From Spirochaetota bacterium (GTDB taxonomy: Bacteria; Spirochaetota; Spirochaetia; Treponematales; Rectinemataceae): a stretch of 64,000 bases of DNA. The stretch is taken from contig JAJUJQ010000004.1 in assembly GCA_029265255.1 (NCBI GenBank), positions 62,001-126,000 on the forward strand. Reading direction: 5' to 3'. The stretch's first letter is position 1; each line of letters starts with the position of its first letter. This document shows positions 18,152-29,396 of this stretch, one piece after another. The position numbers and the translations under genes are program-made. The notes below the pieces were generated by a model. The model had not been told where the DNA came from, searched no databases, and saw only the letters and a program-made list of their open reading frames with translations.

Positions 18152-19252
18152 TTATGGCAGCTGCATCGGCATCATGACATGGAAATAGTTCGCAGCCGGT
18201 TCGGGCCTGAACGTAACCGCCCTGGAAGGATCGGTAAATTCAATCGCAAGTTTCTCCGCGTCGAGCACCTTGAGCGGTTCTTCCAGATAACGATTGTTGA
18301 GGAGAATAACCACATCCTCGCCTTCATACTCACAAGAAAGCTCTTCGCGCGCCGCTCCGAGTTCGGTCTCTTCCGATTCAAGCACCATGCCGTTGGACGA
18401 CACGCGCATAATCACCTTGCAGGATTTCTCAACGAAGAGCGAAACACGCTTGAGTGCGGCCTGAAGCTCATCTCGTGAAAGAATAAACCGATGCCTCTGG
18501 TCATGGGGGATGACTTTTTGATAGTTGGGGAATTTTCCCTCTATTAGGATGCTAGTAACCAGATAGCTGCCAAACCGGAAAAACACATTTTTCTCGTTTA
18601 CCGCGACAAATATCTGACCTTCGTCAGCAGCTCTCTTAAGCACCAGGGACAGCACCTTGGGCGGAATGATCACTCCAGAGAAATTTGGTATATCTCCCAG
18701 CATTGACGAAATGAATGCGAGCCGGCGGCCATCGGTGGCTACCATGGCTAGAGAGCCGTCTTCCAGCTTTTCCATGAAGACGCCATTCATGAAAAATCTG
18801 GTTTCATCATTTGATACCGAGAAAATCGTCTGGCTGATCATGCGACGCATTTCGCGCGCGGGGACTGGGAAAAATCGTTCATCCTGAATACGGGGTATCT
18901 CTGGAAACTTGTCACCGGCGATCGTCTTGAGGTGAAAGCGTACCTTTTTTGAGACCGGACGAATTTCCACCGTAGTATCTTTCTGTTCGAAAATGAGATC
19001 ACCTTCAGGAATTGAATTGGTAATGGCAAGAAGCTTGTCGCAGAACACAGTAAGCGAACCTGGTTCAGCATCGGAAACAGGTATTTCGGTCTCGAATCCT
19101 ACCTTCACATCGGTTGCTCTTATGACAAGCCGTGAGTCGCGTGTCTCAAGGTACACATTCGACATGATGGAATAGGCATTCTTGGATGCAATGATATCCT
19201 GCGCAATGGCGATTTCCCGCGCAAACGTATCTCTGTCGCAGACGAATTTCAT
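18152..19252 (-). CDS. dnaN: DNA polymerase III sliding clamp (beta)
   Basis: A 366-residue protein of normal length for the beta clamp, with three repeated clamp domains. MKFVCDRDTFAREIAIAQDII is a typical start, and the C-terminal end YFHVMMPMQLP is close to the family consensus that closes the peptide-binding cleft. It follows dnaA after a 303-base gap holding DnaA boxes. Confidence 0.96.
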   Translation of the reverse strand: MKFVCDRDTFAREIAIAQDIIASKNAYSIMSNVYLETRDSRLVIRATDVKVGFETEIPVSDAEPGSLTVFCDKLLAITNSIPEGDLIFEQKDTTVEIRPVSKKVRFHLKTIAGDKFPEIPRIQDERFFPVPAREMRRMISQTIFSVSNDETRFFMNGVFMEKLEDGSLAMVATDGRRLAFISSMLGDIPNFSGVIIPPKVLSLVLKRAADEGQIFVAVNEKNVFFRFGSYLVTSILIEGKFPNYQKVIPHDQRHRFILSRDELQAALKRVSLFVEKSCKVIMRVSSNGMVLESEETELGAAREELSCEYEGEDVVILLNNRYLEEPLKVLDAEKLAIEFTDPSRAVTFRPEPAANYFHVMMPMQLP

Positions 19253-19555
19253 CGGAATGATCCTCCATTCAACAACGTCATCTTAGCAGTATCGCGAACA
19301 AAAATAAACAGGCCAGTACATAAAGAGTAGGAAGCTGTCCACGAGCCGCAGGTTCTTAATACTGGTTTTTGTATAGATATATAAGACAGTAATAATAGTA
19401 ATAAGCGCGCGAAAATTGTGGAAAACATAAATAAGTCTATGTATTGAAATAATATGAAGCTGTGGAAAACATGTGCCCTCAGCAGTGGCTTGCTGAAGGT
19501 TTTCCACAGATTGGTATGGCAATGCCGGGTTTTCCACAGGTTTGACTCAAGATGC
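19253..19555. promoter_or_regulatory. dnaA-dnaN intergenic region with DnaA boxes
   Basis: Four exact copies of the 9-mer TTTTCCACA, two in each orientation, are found at 19417-19425 and 19461-19469 (reverse) and at 19500-19508 and 19530-19538 (forward). The middle of the region is AT-rich (about 19360-19450). It could be part of a bipartite origin together with 21011-21439, or a regulatory cluster controlling dnaN. Confidence 0.75.
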
Positions 19556-21010
19556 TCATGAGGATGAATTTTGCTTGCATTCGTGAATGAGACGCTGGAT
19601 AACGGACGCAAAATGTGCATCGAATTTGATGAGGTCCTCAATCTTCTGGCACGAGTGCATGACCGTGGTATGATCGCGTCCGCTGAACTCGCTCCCAATT
19701 TCGGTTGTGGAATAGTCGGTGGTCTCACGGATAATGTACATCGCTACCTGACGTGCCAGCGCGATATTTTTGCTGCGCTTCTTGCCTTTAAGGTCGGAGG
19801 TAGAAAGCTTGTAGAAATCGGCGACGGTTCGGATGATGGAAGAAACGTTAATAGAGGCAGGTTTGAACGCATTCGTCATCTGGCGAATGACGTTCTGAGC
19901 GGTATCAAAGGTGGGATCAACCTTGATGAGGTCAGCGTAGGCGAAAATCTGGCTTATGCAGGAATCGAGATCCCGCACATTCGTCTCAATGCTGTGCGCG
20001 ATAAGCTCGATGACATCCTCTGGTAGTTGTCGGCGATACAATTCGAGCTTCTTGCGGATAATCGCGACCCGCGTTTCGAACCCGGGAAGGGTAAGATCGG
20101 TCTTTAGACCCATCATGAAGCGGCTTTTAAGCCGTTCCGAGAAATCCTTGAGCTCGCTGGCAGGACGGTCGCAGGTGAACACCAGCTGACGATTGGAATC
20201 ATAGAGCGCGTTGAATGTATGAAACAATTCTTCCTGAACGCCATGTTTGCTCTGGAAGAAGTGGATGTCATCGATTAGCAGCACATCGATGTTGCGATAT
20301 TTGTTCTTGAATTCGTTGGTGGTTCGGTCATGGATGGTCTTGATGAATTCGTTGGTGAAATCCTCGGCAGTGACGCATATGACGCGCATATCCGGATGGC
20401 GTTCGGCGATGCGGTTTCCGATCGCATGCATGAGGTGAGTCTTTCCAAGGCCAACACCGCCATAGATAAGAAGCGGATTGTACGAGGTGCCGGGATTATC
20501 TGCGACTGCGACCGCGGCGTTGAAGGCGAAATTGCTATTCTCACCGACAACAAAGTTTTCAAAGGTATAGCGGGACTGAAGAGTGTTGCTTTTTGAGCTA
20601 TTGTTCCGACCATTATCTTTCGGTTCTCGCTGGATCCTGATGTCTTCATGATTTTCGTGGTTGCTCGCGGAAGGTATCGGGCGGGATAATCGTTCCTTAA
20701 TGAGCGACGGGACGGGATCGGCAATACTGGGCGCGTGATTTTTTAAGGACGCGGCATTTGATGACGCAGCAATCACTTCCAGCGCGACATCCATTCCCAG
20801 AAGCTCCGCGAGGATCTGTTTCATCATGCTGCTGTACTTGCGGACAAACTGGTCTCTGAGAAACATATTAGTGGCGCTCAGATGTATGGTTCCCTTGTCA
20901 AAACCGAGGTATCCCAATCTGAACCACATAATGAATTCGGATTCGGGAACGCGAGCTTTTGCGATTTCGAGCGCTTTTTGCCAGACCACCTCGTCGACTT
21001 CTTCTGCCAT
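19556..21010 (-). CDS. dnaA: Chromosomal replication initiator DnaA
   Basis: A 484-residue initiator. The N-terminal domain I (MAEEVDEVVWQKALEIAKARV) is followed by a variable linker, the AAA+ domain with Walker A GGVGLGKTHLMHAIGN, Walker B VLLIDDIHFF, and domain IV with the box-binding motif FSGRDHTTVMHSCQKI. The longer open frame to 21118 starts with TTG and runs through DnaA boxes, so I use ATG 21010, which has GGAG ten bases upstream. DnaA boxes between gene and promoter suggest autoregulation. Confidence 0.97.
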   Translation of the reverse strand: MAEEVDEVVWQKALEIAKARVPESEFIMWFRLGYLGFDKGTIHLSATNMFLRDQFVRKYSSMMKQILAELLGMDVALEVIAASSNAASLKNHAPSIADPVPSLIKERLSRPIPSASNHENHEDIRIQREPKDNGRNNSSKSNTLQSRYTFENFVVGENSNFAFNAAVAVADNPGTSYNPLLIYGGVGLGKTHLMHAIGNRIAERHPDMRVICVTAEDFTNEFIKTIHDRTTNEFKNKYRNIDVLLIDDIHFFQSKHGVQEELFHTFNALYDSNRQLVFTCDRPASELKDFSERLKSRFMMGLKTDLTLPGFETRVAIIRKKLELYRRQLPEDVIELIAHSIETNVRDLDSCISQIFAYADLIKVDPTFDTAQNVIRQMTNAFKPASINVSSIIRTVADFYKLSTSDLKGKKRSKNIALARQVAMYIIRETTDYSTTEIGSEFSGRDHTTVMHSCQKIEDLIKFDAHFASVIQRLIHECKQNSSS

Positions 21011-23356
<2,346 letters not shown>

Positions 23357-23367
23357 GGCAGGACCGC

Positions 23368-25788
23368 ATGTCTGATACCACCATCATCCCGATCCCCATA
23401 GAAGAGGAAGTTAAAACATCCTATCTCAACTATGCGATGTCCGTCATTGTTTCCCGGGCGCTTCCTGATGTGCGCGATGGGCTCAAGCCCGTGCATAGAC
23501 GGCTGCTGTACGCCATGGATGAACTAGGGCTGCGGAACAATGCGCCTACCAAGAAAAGCGCGCGCATAACCGGCGACGCGATGGGAAAGTACCATCCGCA
23601 TGGCGATTTGTCACTCTACGACGCGCTCGTGCGCATGGCCCAGGACTTTTCGCTTCGCTATCCCTTGGTGCAGGGGCAGGGCAACTTTGGTTCTATCGAC
23701 GGAGACCCTCCGGCGGCGAGCCGCTACACCGAAGCCAAACTCTCTAAAATCGGCGAGGAGATGCTGGCCGACCTCGACAAAGAAACGGTCGACTTTGTGC
23801 CAAATTACGATGAGAGCCTCAAGGAGCCGGTGGTCTTGCCATCGGGAATCCCCAACCTGCTTGTGAACGGCTCGAGCGGCATTGCAGTCGGCATGGCAAC
23901 CAACATGGCGCCGCACAATCTGCGCGAGGTCGCCCAGGCGATTGCCGCCTTCATTGACAATCCTGAGATAAGTCTTGATGAAATAATGCAATACATACAC
24001 GGCCCCGATTTTCCCACCGGCGGTATTGTGTACGGCTTGCAGGGTATCAGAGACGCGTACGAAACAGGGCGCGGTCGTATTATCGTGCGCGGGCGCTTCG
24101 TCATCGAAACCCTTAAAAACGGCAAGGAACAGATTGTATTTACCGAAATCCCCTATGCACTCAACAAAACCACGCTGGTGACCCGCATCGCGGAGCTGGT
24201 CCGAGACAAGATCATCGACGGCATCGCTGATCTGCGCGATGAAAGCGACAGAGACGGCATTCGCATTGTGCTCGAGCTCAAGAAAGGCGCCATCACTAAA
24301 ATCGTCCTCAATCAGCTTTTTACTCATACGCCGCTACAGAGCACCTTCGGTGTGATCAACCTCGCACTGGTCGACGGGGTTCCCAAGTGCCTGTCGCTGA
24401 AGGATCTCATCAGGCTGTATGTTCAGCACCGATTTGAGGTAGTTACCCGGCGGTCCCGGTTCGAGCTGCGCAAGGCGGAAGAGCGGGCTCATATCCTGCG
24501 CGGGCTTGTTATCGCGCTTCAGAACATCGATGAGGTTGTTGCGATCATCAAGAGCAGCAAGAACATCGAAACCGCGAAGATTCGGCTCCAGGAGCGATTC
24601 GGTCTTACAGAGGCGCAGGCACAGGCCATTGTGGATATGCGCCTTGGCCGGCTGACCAGCCTGGAAACCGAAAAAATCCTGGCCGAATTGAACGAAATCG
24701 AAGCGCGGATTGCCTATCTCAAGACGCTGCTTGCGGATCCGGCGGCAATCCATCGGGTTATAAAAGAAGAATTGCTGGCGCTCACCGAAAAGTATGGTGA
24801 CGAGCGGCGTACCGAGATTGTTCCCAGCCAGGTTGAGCAGATCAATCTAGAAGATCTCATCAAACCAGAAGAGATGGCGATTCTGATTTCAAACAAAGGA
24901 TTTATCAAGCGCATCTCGGTTAACCAGTACCGATCACAGGGTAGGGGAGGCAAGGGTTCGAACTCCGCAGCGCTGATCGAGGACGATTTCATTCAGCAGC
25001 TCTTCATTGCTAATACGCACGATTACCTGCTTTTCATATCGAGCTGGGGCAAGGCCTACTGGCTCAAGGTCCTTGAAATACCCGAATCCTCTCGGCAATC
25101 GCGAGGAAGTCACATTCGCTCGCTGCTGGCGATATCGGAGGACGAGGAAATCAGCGCGGTTGTCGATTTCAGTGATTTTTCGGACCAGCAGTTCATCTTG
25201 ATGGGGACGCTCAGGGGTGTCGTCAAGAAAGTCGCGACGAGCGAATTCGTGAATGCAAAGACAAGAGGCATCATCGGTATCTCGCTTGACGAGGGCGACC
25301 GTCTGGTTTCAGCCATTCTGACCGGCGGACATGACGAGGTTGTGCTCATTTCCCGCAAAGGGCTTGCGCTTCGCATGAAAGAATCCGAGGTCAGGGAGAT
25401 GGGACGGCAGGCACGCGGTGTTCGCGGTATCAATCTAAAGGAAAGCGACGAACTGGCGGCCATGCTGAGGGTCGATCAAGAGGAATCCATGTTGGTGATT
25501 ACCCACAATGGCTACGGAAAGCGTGTAAAGTACGAGCTATTCAACGCGCATTCGCGTGGAACCCAGGGACAGATGATCTACGATCCGGACGAGGCATCCG
25601 GTGAGGTGATCAAAGCCATATCGGTTGCTGAGGAAGATGAGGTGATGGTCATCACCTCGACGGGAAAGACCATCAAGCTGGATGTTTCGACGGTGCGACA
25701 GATGGGTAAAACCGCGCGAGGTGTCAGAATCGTTAACATCGAGCCGCCGGATTTCGTGATCGGGATGGATAAAGTGGTTCAGCAGTAA
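23368..25788 (+). CDS. gyrA: DNA gyrase subunit A
   Basis: An 806-residue subunit that cuts and rejoins DNA. The winged-helix and tower domains include [16 protein letters not shown] and the active-site Tyr in [10 protein letters not shown]. The C-terminal wrapping domain has a GyrA-box variant in SQGRGGKG, so this is gyrase and not topoisomerase IV. A strong terminator follows at 25858-25884. Confidence 0.97.
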   Translation: MSDTTIIPIPIEEEVKTSYLNYAMSVIVSRALPDVRDGLKPVHRRLLYAMDELGLRNNAPTKKSARITGDAMGKYHPHGDLSLYDALVRMAQDFSLRYPLVQGQGNFGSIDGDPPAASRYTEAKLSKIGEEMLADLDKETVDFVPNYDESLKEPVVLPSGIPNLLVNGSSGIAVGMATNMAPHNLREVAQAIAAFIDNPEISLDEIMQYIHGPDFPTGGIVYGLQGIRDAYETGRGRIIVRGRFVIETLKNGKEQIVFTEIPYALNKTTLVTRIAELVRDKIIDGIADLRDESDRDGIRIVLELKKGAITKIVLNQLFTHTPLQSTFGVINLALVDGVPKCLSLKDLIRLYVQHRFEVVTRRSRFELRKAEERAHILRGLVIALQNIDEVVAIIKSSKNIETAKIRLQERFGLTEAQAQAIVDMRLGRLTSLETEKILAELNEIEARIAYLKTLLADPAAIHRVIKEELLALTEKYGDERRTEIVPSQVEQINLEDLIKPEEMAILISNKGFIKRISVNQYRSQGRGGKGSNSAALIEDDFIQQLFIANTHDYLLFISSWGKAYWLKVLEIPESSRQSRGSHIRSLLAISEDEEISAVVDFSDFSDQQFILMGTLRGVVKKVATSEFVNAKTRGIIGISLDEGDRLVSAILTGGHDEVVLISRKGLALRMKESEVREMGRQARGVRGINLKESDELAAMLRVDQEESMLVITHNGYGKRVKYELFNAHSRGTQGQMIYDPDEASGEVIKAISVAEEDEVMVITSTGKTIKLDVSTVRQMGKTARGVRIVNIEPPDFVIGMDKVVQQ

Positions 25789-25857
25789 GAAGAAGAATGA
25801 GAAAGACGCCGCGGCAGTATTATCGAGCCGCGCGTCATGGCGACACGAGACATGAGA

Positions 25858-25884
25858 GGCTCCCTGCGAAAGGGAGCCTTTTTT
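25858..25884 (+). terminator. Rho-independent terminator of gyrBA
   Basis: GGCTCCCT (25858-25865) pairs with AGGGAGCC (25871-25878) across a five-base loop and is followed by six T. Confidence 0.92.
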
Positions 25885-25962
25885 ATGCGCAGAAGGTATG
25901 CGGAGCGAGACCGTGCTGAGGCTCGGTCCGCACTCTGTACATAAAGAGTGTTGGAGAATGGA

Positions 25963-25978
25963 TGTTTCACGTGAAACA
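25963..25978. promoter_or_regulatory. parS site 1
   Basis: The 16-base palindrome TGTTTCACGTGAAACA is a perfect match to the bacterial parS consensus bound by ParB (Spo0J). It lies about 4.7 kb from the origin region, the usual place for parS. Confidence 0.92.
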
Positions 25979-26151
25979 AAAATTCTGTCGGAATGAGCGC
26001 AGATATGGGCACGCAGCAGGAAGAATCGCGGGACGCGCGTTAAGGGCCGGCAAGATGGCGCGTACCCAGGTATACCCAAGATTGGCTCATGAAATTGAGC
26101 GACAAAATCTGGGCCGGCAGGTATTCCGAGGAAAGCAAGAGGGTTGCTAGA

Positions 26152-26167
26152 GGTTTCACGTGAAGCA
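26152..26167. promoter_or_regulatory. parS-like site 2 (degenerate)
   Basis: GGTTTCACGTGAAGCA matches the parS consensus at 14 of 16 positions, with both mismatches in the outer part. It is 189 bases from site 1. Confidence 0.75.
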
Positions 26168-26316
26168 TGCGTTCTTCTTTATGTGGCGCTGGATGGGACA
26201 CGTGGTTCAGGCGGGGAGCGCGATCAAGGCCGGCAAGGATGACCTACATACAAAGGTAACAGCAAGCGCTGGTGCGAGTGTGGCCGCTCATTCGCGGGAC
26301 TATGGCTCATTGTTGA

Positions 26317-26332
26317 TGTTTCACGTGAAACA
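26317..26332. promoter_or_regulatory. parS site 3
   Basis: A second perfect copy of TGTTTCACGTGAAACA, 165 bases beyond site 2 and just after the end of the convergent prenyl synthase gene. parA and parB are not in this window. Confidence 0.92.
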
Positions 26333-26346
26333 CGCTGCGGATATGC

Positions 26347-27426
26347 CTATTTCTGTCTTTGAACCGAATATTCGAGAAAATCCGCGAGCAGATCCAGCGC
26401 TGAACGATCGATATTGGGGTACGCGGCGAGCGCCTCAACCGCCTCATGCGCCCGCCGCACATACAGCGCGCTTCGCTGCTGAATCAGAGTATCCACGCCT
26501 TTGTTCAGAATCATGTCTCGGATCCACTCAATGTCGATCGCGGAGCGCTCGCGCGCCTCCTTGCCGAACATCGCGTCGAATCGAACGCGTTCCTGCGGGT
26601 TGAGCGTTGGCAAAAGGGCAATGATGAAAGGAGTTTTCTTGCCTTCGCGGATGTCGGACCCGACCGGTTTCCCAATCTGTTCCTCTGTTCCAAAGAGACC
26701 GAGACGGTCATCGCGAATCTGGAACACAACACCGAGGGCTTCGCCGTAACTCTCAATAAGAGAAAGGATTGAAGAATAAACAGAAGGGCAGAGAAGCGCA
26801 CCCGCCATGAGCGGGAGAGCGACGGTGTATCGCGCGGTCTTGTGCGTATACATACGGAGCACGGTTTCGAGGTTCGGAAAATCGGCGGTGAAACCAAGGT
26901 TCATATCTTCCATCTGCGCGAGGGTTACCCGCGCGTGCTCCTTCGCGACAAGTGAGGACACCGATGGAGGGGTTTCCACCAGCTCGTTCCAGGCGAGGAA
27001 GAAGCACAGGTCACCGGCGCAGATGCCTTCAGCCTCCGCGAAGTGGATAAGGTCGCCCGTCGTGGATAGCGTTCGCGGAAGCCTGTGTTCGATACGTTTG
27101 TGAAAAGTGGGTTTTCCTCTGCGCTGATCGTCCCTGTCCATGATATCATCATGAATAAGGAGACCTGCCTGCAAAAGCTCGAGACTGGAAGCGAGGGAGA
27201 GCGCCTGTGGTGTTTCTTTTACTCCCATGAGGCGCGCGCCGAGTAATGCCAGCGTACCGCGCAGCATCTTTCCTGAACCCGCGTAATCACGCATTTCGGA
27301 TTCAAGCCATGCTCCATCGCGCGTAATGGTGACAAAATCCTGATGGAAACGATCAAACACGGAATGCATGTGAGACGCGATGCGCGCGCGGGATTCTACG
27401 GCGAATCTCTCGAATCGGCTGGTCAT
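26347..27426 (-). CDS. Polyprenyl diphosphate synthase (trans-isoprenyl family)
   Basis: A 359-residue all-helical prenyl transferase. The first Asp-rich motif is LIHDDIMDRDD, followed by RRGKPTFH; the second is VVFQIRDDRLGLFG, with a KPVGSDIREGKKTPF loop. These bind the magnesium-diphosphate of the allylic substrate. It probably makes the C15-C40 chain for quinones, carotenoids or undecaprenyl precursors; the chain length cannot be set from sequence. The frame opens at TTG 27444, but ATG 27426 follows a TATACT box by six bases and has no Shine-Dalgarno, so the mRNA may be leaderless. Confidence 0.88.
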   Translation of the reverse strand: MTSRFERFAVESRARIASHMHSVFDRFHQDFVTITRDGAWLESEMRDYAGSGKMLRGTLALLGARLMGVKETPQALSLASSLELLQAGLLIHDDIMDRDDQRRGKPTFHKRIEHRLPRTLSTTGDLIHFAEAEGICAGDLCFFLAWNELVETPPSVSSLVAKEHARVTLAQMEDMNLGFTADFPNLETVLRMYTHKTARYTVALPLMAGALLCPSVYSSILSLIESYGEALGVVFQIRDDRLGLFGTEEQIGKPVGSDIREGKKTPFIIALLPTLNPQERVRFDAMFGKEARERSAIDIEWIRDMILNKGVDTLIQQRSALYVRRAHEAVEALAAYPNIDRSALDLLADFLEYSVQRQK

Positions 27427-27493
27427 GGAGTCAGTATACCGCAACAGGCTGCGTTGCGAAACGGCCAGCTCGCGCTCGTACCGTTCTCCCTAG

Positions 27494-27536
27494 AAAAACA
27501 AAAAAACCCGGCAATCCTTCTGGGACTCCGGGTTTT
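27494..27536 (-). terminator. Rho-independent terminator of the sigma factor gene
   Basis: AAAACCCGG (27503-27511) pairs with CCGGGTTTT (27528-27536). On the minus strand the stem runs into a T-rich tract (complement of 27494-27506), 27 bases after the sigma factor stop. Confidence 0.85.
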
Positions 27537-27562
27537 CCAACGTGCGCGGTGTGTGGAAGAGA

Positions 27563-28435
27563 TTACGCTACATAGGACTGAAGGCGCTCCATGGTTTCGG
27601 GAACGGCTACTTTCTTGAGGGCAGCCTTCTCGATCTGGCGGATACGCTCCTTGGTAAGATGCATGCGATCGCCGATTTCCTTGAGGCTCATGGGGCGCTT
27701 CCCGTTCAAACCAAAACGGTATTCGATAATTTCGCGCTCCTTGGCGGTAAGGGTGGCCAGCACTTTGTTGATATCATCCCGCAGACTGGAGTGGATGGCG
27801 CTAGTTTCCGGGCTTTCGTGATGCTCGTTTTCGATCAATTCCCCAACTGTAGTGGAATTCTTCTCATCGTATACTGGTGCATCTAATGAAATGAGGTCGC
27901 GCGAAATAGTGATGATGTCTTTGACATGGTCTGGGTCCATATCGAGGAACTCGGCAACTTCTCGAATTTCTTTGTCTTCGGAGAGCTCGCCTTCAAAAAG
28001 CCGTCGGGCCTTGTCGATCTGAACCAGCTCGTTGGCGCGGTTGAGCGGGAGGCGAATCATGCGGCTCTTTTCGCAGATCGCTTTGAGGATGGCCTGGCGA
28101 ATCCACCATACCGCGTATGAAATAAAGTGGTATCCCTTGGTGACATCGTAGTGATCGATCGCGTTCAGAAGCCCGATGTTTCCTTCGGCAATAAGATCCG
28201 CGAGCGGGAGTCCCTGGTTCTGATACTTTTTTGCAACATTGACCACGAAACGGAGGTTGCTCTTTGCCAGGATGTCTTTTGCCTGCTTGTCGCCAGCGGC
28301 AGCGCGCCTGGCGTACTCGTTTTCATCTTCACGGGTCAGAAGTGGGATTCTGTTGATCTCGCGAAGGTATACGGACAACACGTTCTCGTCGTCATACGCA
28401 CTGGATCGTGTTTCCCTTGCTTCGATTCGTTCCAT
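27563..28435 (-). CDS. Small sigma-70 family factor (group 2, RpoS-like)
   Basis: A 290-residue sigma factor with regions 1.2, 2, 3 and 4 but no region 1.1 or large spacer, so it is not the housekeeping factor. NVLSVYLREINRIPLLT opens region 1.2; NLRFVVNVAKKYQNQGLPLADLIAEGN and YAVWWIRQAILKAI cover region 2; region 4 ends LTKERIRQIEKAALKKV. I use ATG 28435, which has AAGGAG six bases upstream; an adjacent ATG at 28438 is possible. A sigma-54 promoter at 28461-28477 starts transcription about 15 bases upstream, so longer N-terminal readings cannot be translated from that mRNA. The pattern is like Borrelia RpoS under RpoN. Confidence 0.9.
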   Translation of the reverse strand: MERIEARETRSSAYDDENVLSVYLREINRIPLLTREDENEYARRAAAGDKQAKDILAKSNLRFVVNVAKKYQNQGLPLADLIAEGNIGLLNAIDHYDVTKGYHFISYAVWWIRQAILKAICEKSRMIRLPLNRANELVQIDKARRLFEGELSEDKEIREVAEFLDMDPDHVKDIITISRDLISLDAPVYDEKNSTTVGELIENEHHESPETSAIHSSLRDDINKVLATLTAKEREIIEYRFGLNGKRPMSLKEIGDRMHLTKERIRQIEKAALKKVAVPETMERLQSYVA

Positions 28436-28460
28436 CATGATCTCCTTGCCATCCAATACA

Positions 28461-28477
28461 TGCAAGAAGCGTGCCAA
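28461..28477 (-). promoter_or_regulatory. Sigma-54 (-24/-12) promoter of the sigma factor gene
   Basis: Read on the minus strand the sequence is TTGGCACG, four bases, TTGCA. It matches the RpoN consensus YTGGCACG-N4-TTGCW without a mismatch and has the required ten bases between the GG and GC dinucleotides. The predicted start near 28450 is directly followed by the AAGGAG ribosome binding site (28447-28442). Confidence 0.88.
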
Positions 28478-28536
28478 AAAAACAGAGTCGTGCGCTTTTT
28501 ATTATCTTGTTATATATCCAAGATTTATATAATCTC

Positions 28537-28650
28537 TGATACACTATGTGATGGGACTGTGGCTGGACGGAGCGCGGCGCGCGTCAGCGGCTGTGTCATT
28601 TTGATATAGCGGTGGGGAAAGAGGGAATAATTGTGTAAAAATGATACACT
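28537..28650. promoter_or_regulatory. Paired TGATACACT repeats upstream of the sigma-54 promoter
   Basis: TGATACACT occurs at 28537-28545 and 28642-28650, 105 bases apart (ten helical turns), about 60 and 165 bases upstream of the -24 element. The second copy is part of an inverted repeat GTGTA/TACAC (28633-28649). They are candidates for the upstream site of a sigma-54 activator; this is inference. Confidence 0.35.
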
Positions 28651-28671
28651 CGAGCGCCGCGGTTAAGCGGA

Positions 28672-29337
28672 CTACAGTTCCTGAAGCCCCTGAATTCTGC
28701 CACAGCACTGGCGGTAGGGAAGCCCTGACGCGCAGCGGCATGGAGCGGAATAGTCCTGAGGGGAGTTTCTAGCGCCTTGTGTTCGAAATCGAAGCGTTCC
28801 GAACTGAACACCGAACAGAGGAAAATCAATTTTCACTTTCTTGAAAAGCTGGAGCTTTTCACCACACTCGAGTGATTCCATCGCGCCACTGGTTCGCAGG
28901 TGATCCCATGCTTCGAGCACTAGCTTGAGGACAGTCGCGTGTTCGGCTTCGGTTCCGAACCTGCGGTTTGGTTTCTTGGACAGGTATGCTCCAAGCTGGA
29001 TACTGACGAAGGCATAAAGGTCGTCTAGCTCCGGAGTTGGGCGTTTGATCATGCCGTATGCGTTGATATTGCGCAGATACATACTGCGGGCATAGCTCTG
29101 CCTGCGCAGTTTTTGCGCGTTCGAGAGGCTGCGGATAGCCAATTCTCGTCGGTCGAGGCGAAAGAGCGCGATTGAAAGCCAGTAGAGGGCGCTTGAAAGC
29201 TGGTCCGCGCACGAAGGCGGGATGGCTTCGACCGCCTTTTGCAGGTAACCGAGCGCGGCTGCTGGATTGTGACGCGTAAGTTCCCTAAGCCCTCTTTTAA
29301 GGTACGTCTCTGCCTTGTTCGGTGCCGGTATGCTCAT
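28672..29337 (-). CDS. Protein with C-terminal SEC-C motif
   Basis: A 221-residue protein. The N-terminal half is helical and TPR-like (KAETYLKRGLRELTRHNPAAALGYLQKAVE). The C-terminus has the SEC-C zinc motif CRCASGLPYRQCCG, which in SecA and many small proteins binds zinc. Function is unknown; it may be a chaperone-like or stress protein. A TATGAT box ends five bases before the ATG and no Shine-Dalgarno is seen. It precedes the sigma factor gene on the same strand. Confidence 0.72.
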   Translation of the reverse strand: MSIPAPNKAETYLKRGLRELTRHNPAAALGYLQKAVEAIPPSCADQLSSALYWLSIALFRLDRRELAIRSLSNAQKLRRQSYARSMYLRNINAYGMIKRPTPELDDLYAFVSIQLGAYLSKKPNRRFGTEAEHATVLKLVLEAWDHLRTSGAMESLECGEKLQLFKKVKIDFPLFGVQFGTLRFRTQGARNSPQDYSAPCRCASGLPYRQCCGRIQGLQEL

Positions 29338-29396
29338 CGTATATCATAACATATTCATTTTTTTTCATACTGGCAAGAAACAATGTGGAGTTCGCC

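Larger units (their letters stand above)
25885..26346. other. Non-coding gap between gyrA and the prenyl synthase, with three parS sites
   Basis: Apart from the three parS-like sites listed separately I see no supported gene here. The short frames beginning MFHVK at 25962 and 26316 arise because the parS palindrome, preceded by A, reads ATG TTT CAC GTG AAA. They have no homology I recognise and no ribosome binding site. Confidence 0.6.

Noticed and set aside
25962..26603. Two short plus-strand frames starting near or in parS sites
   Set aside because: Their starts are created by the parS palindrome (ATG TTT CAC GTG AAA) or lie inside it; no Shine-Dalgarno, no homology, and the second runs into the convergent prenyl synthase gene.
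28436..28477. N-terminal extension of the sigma factor to 28477
   Set aside because: It overlaps the sigma-54 promoter itself and has no Shine-Dalgarno.
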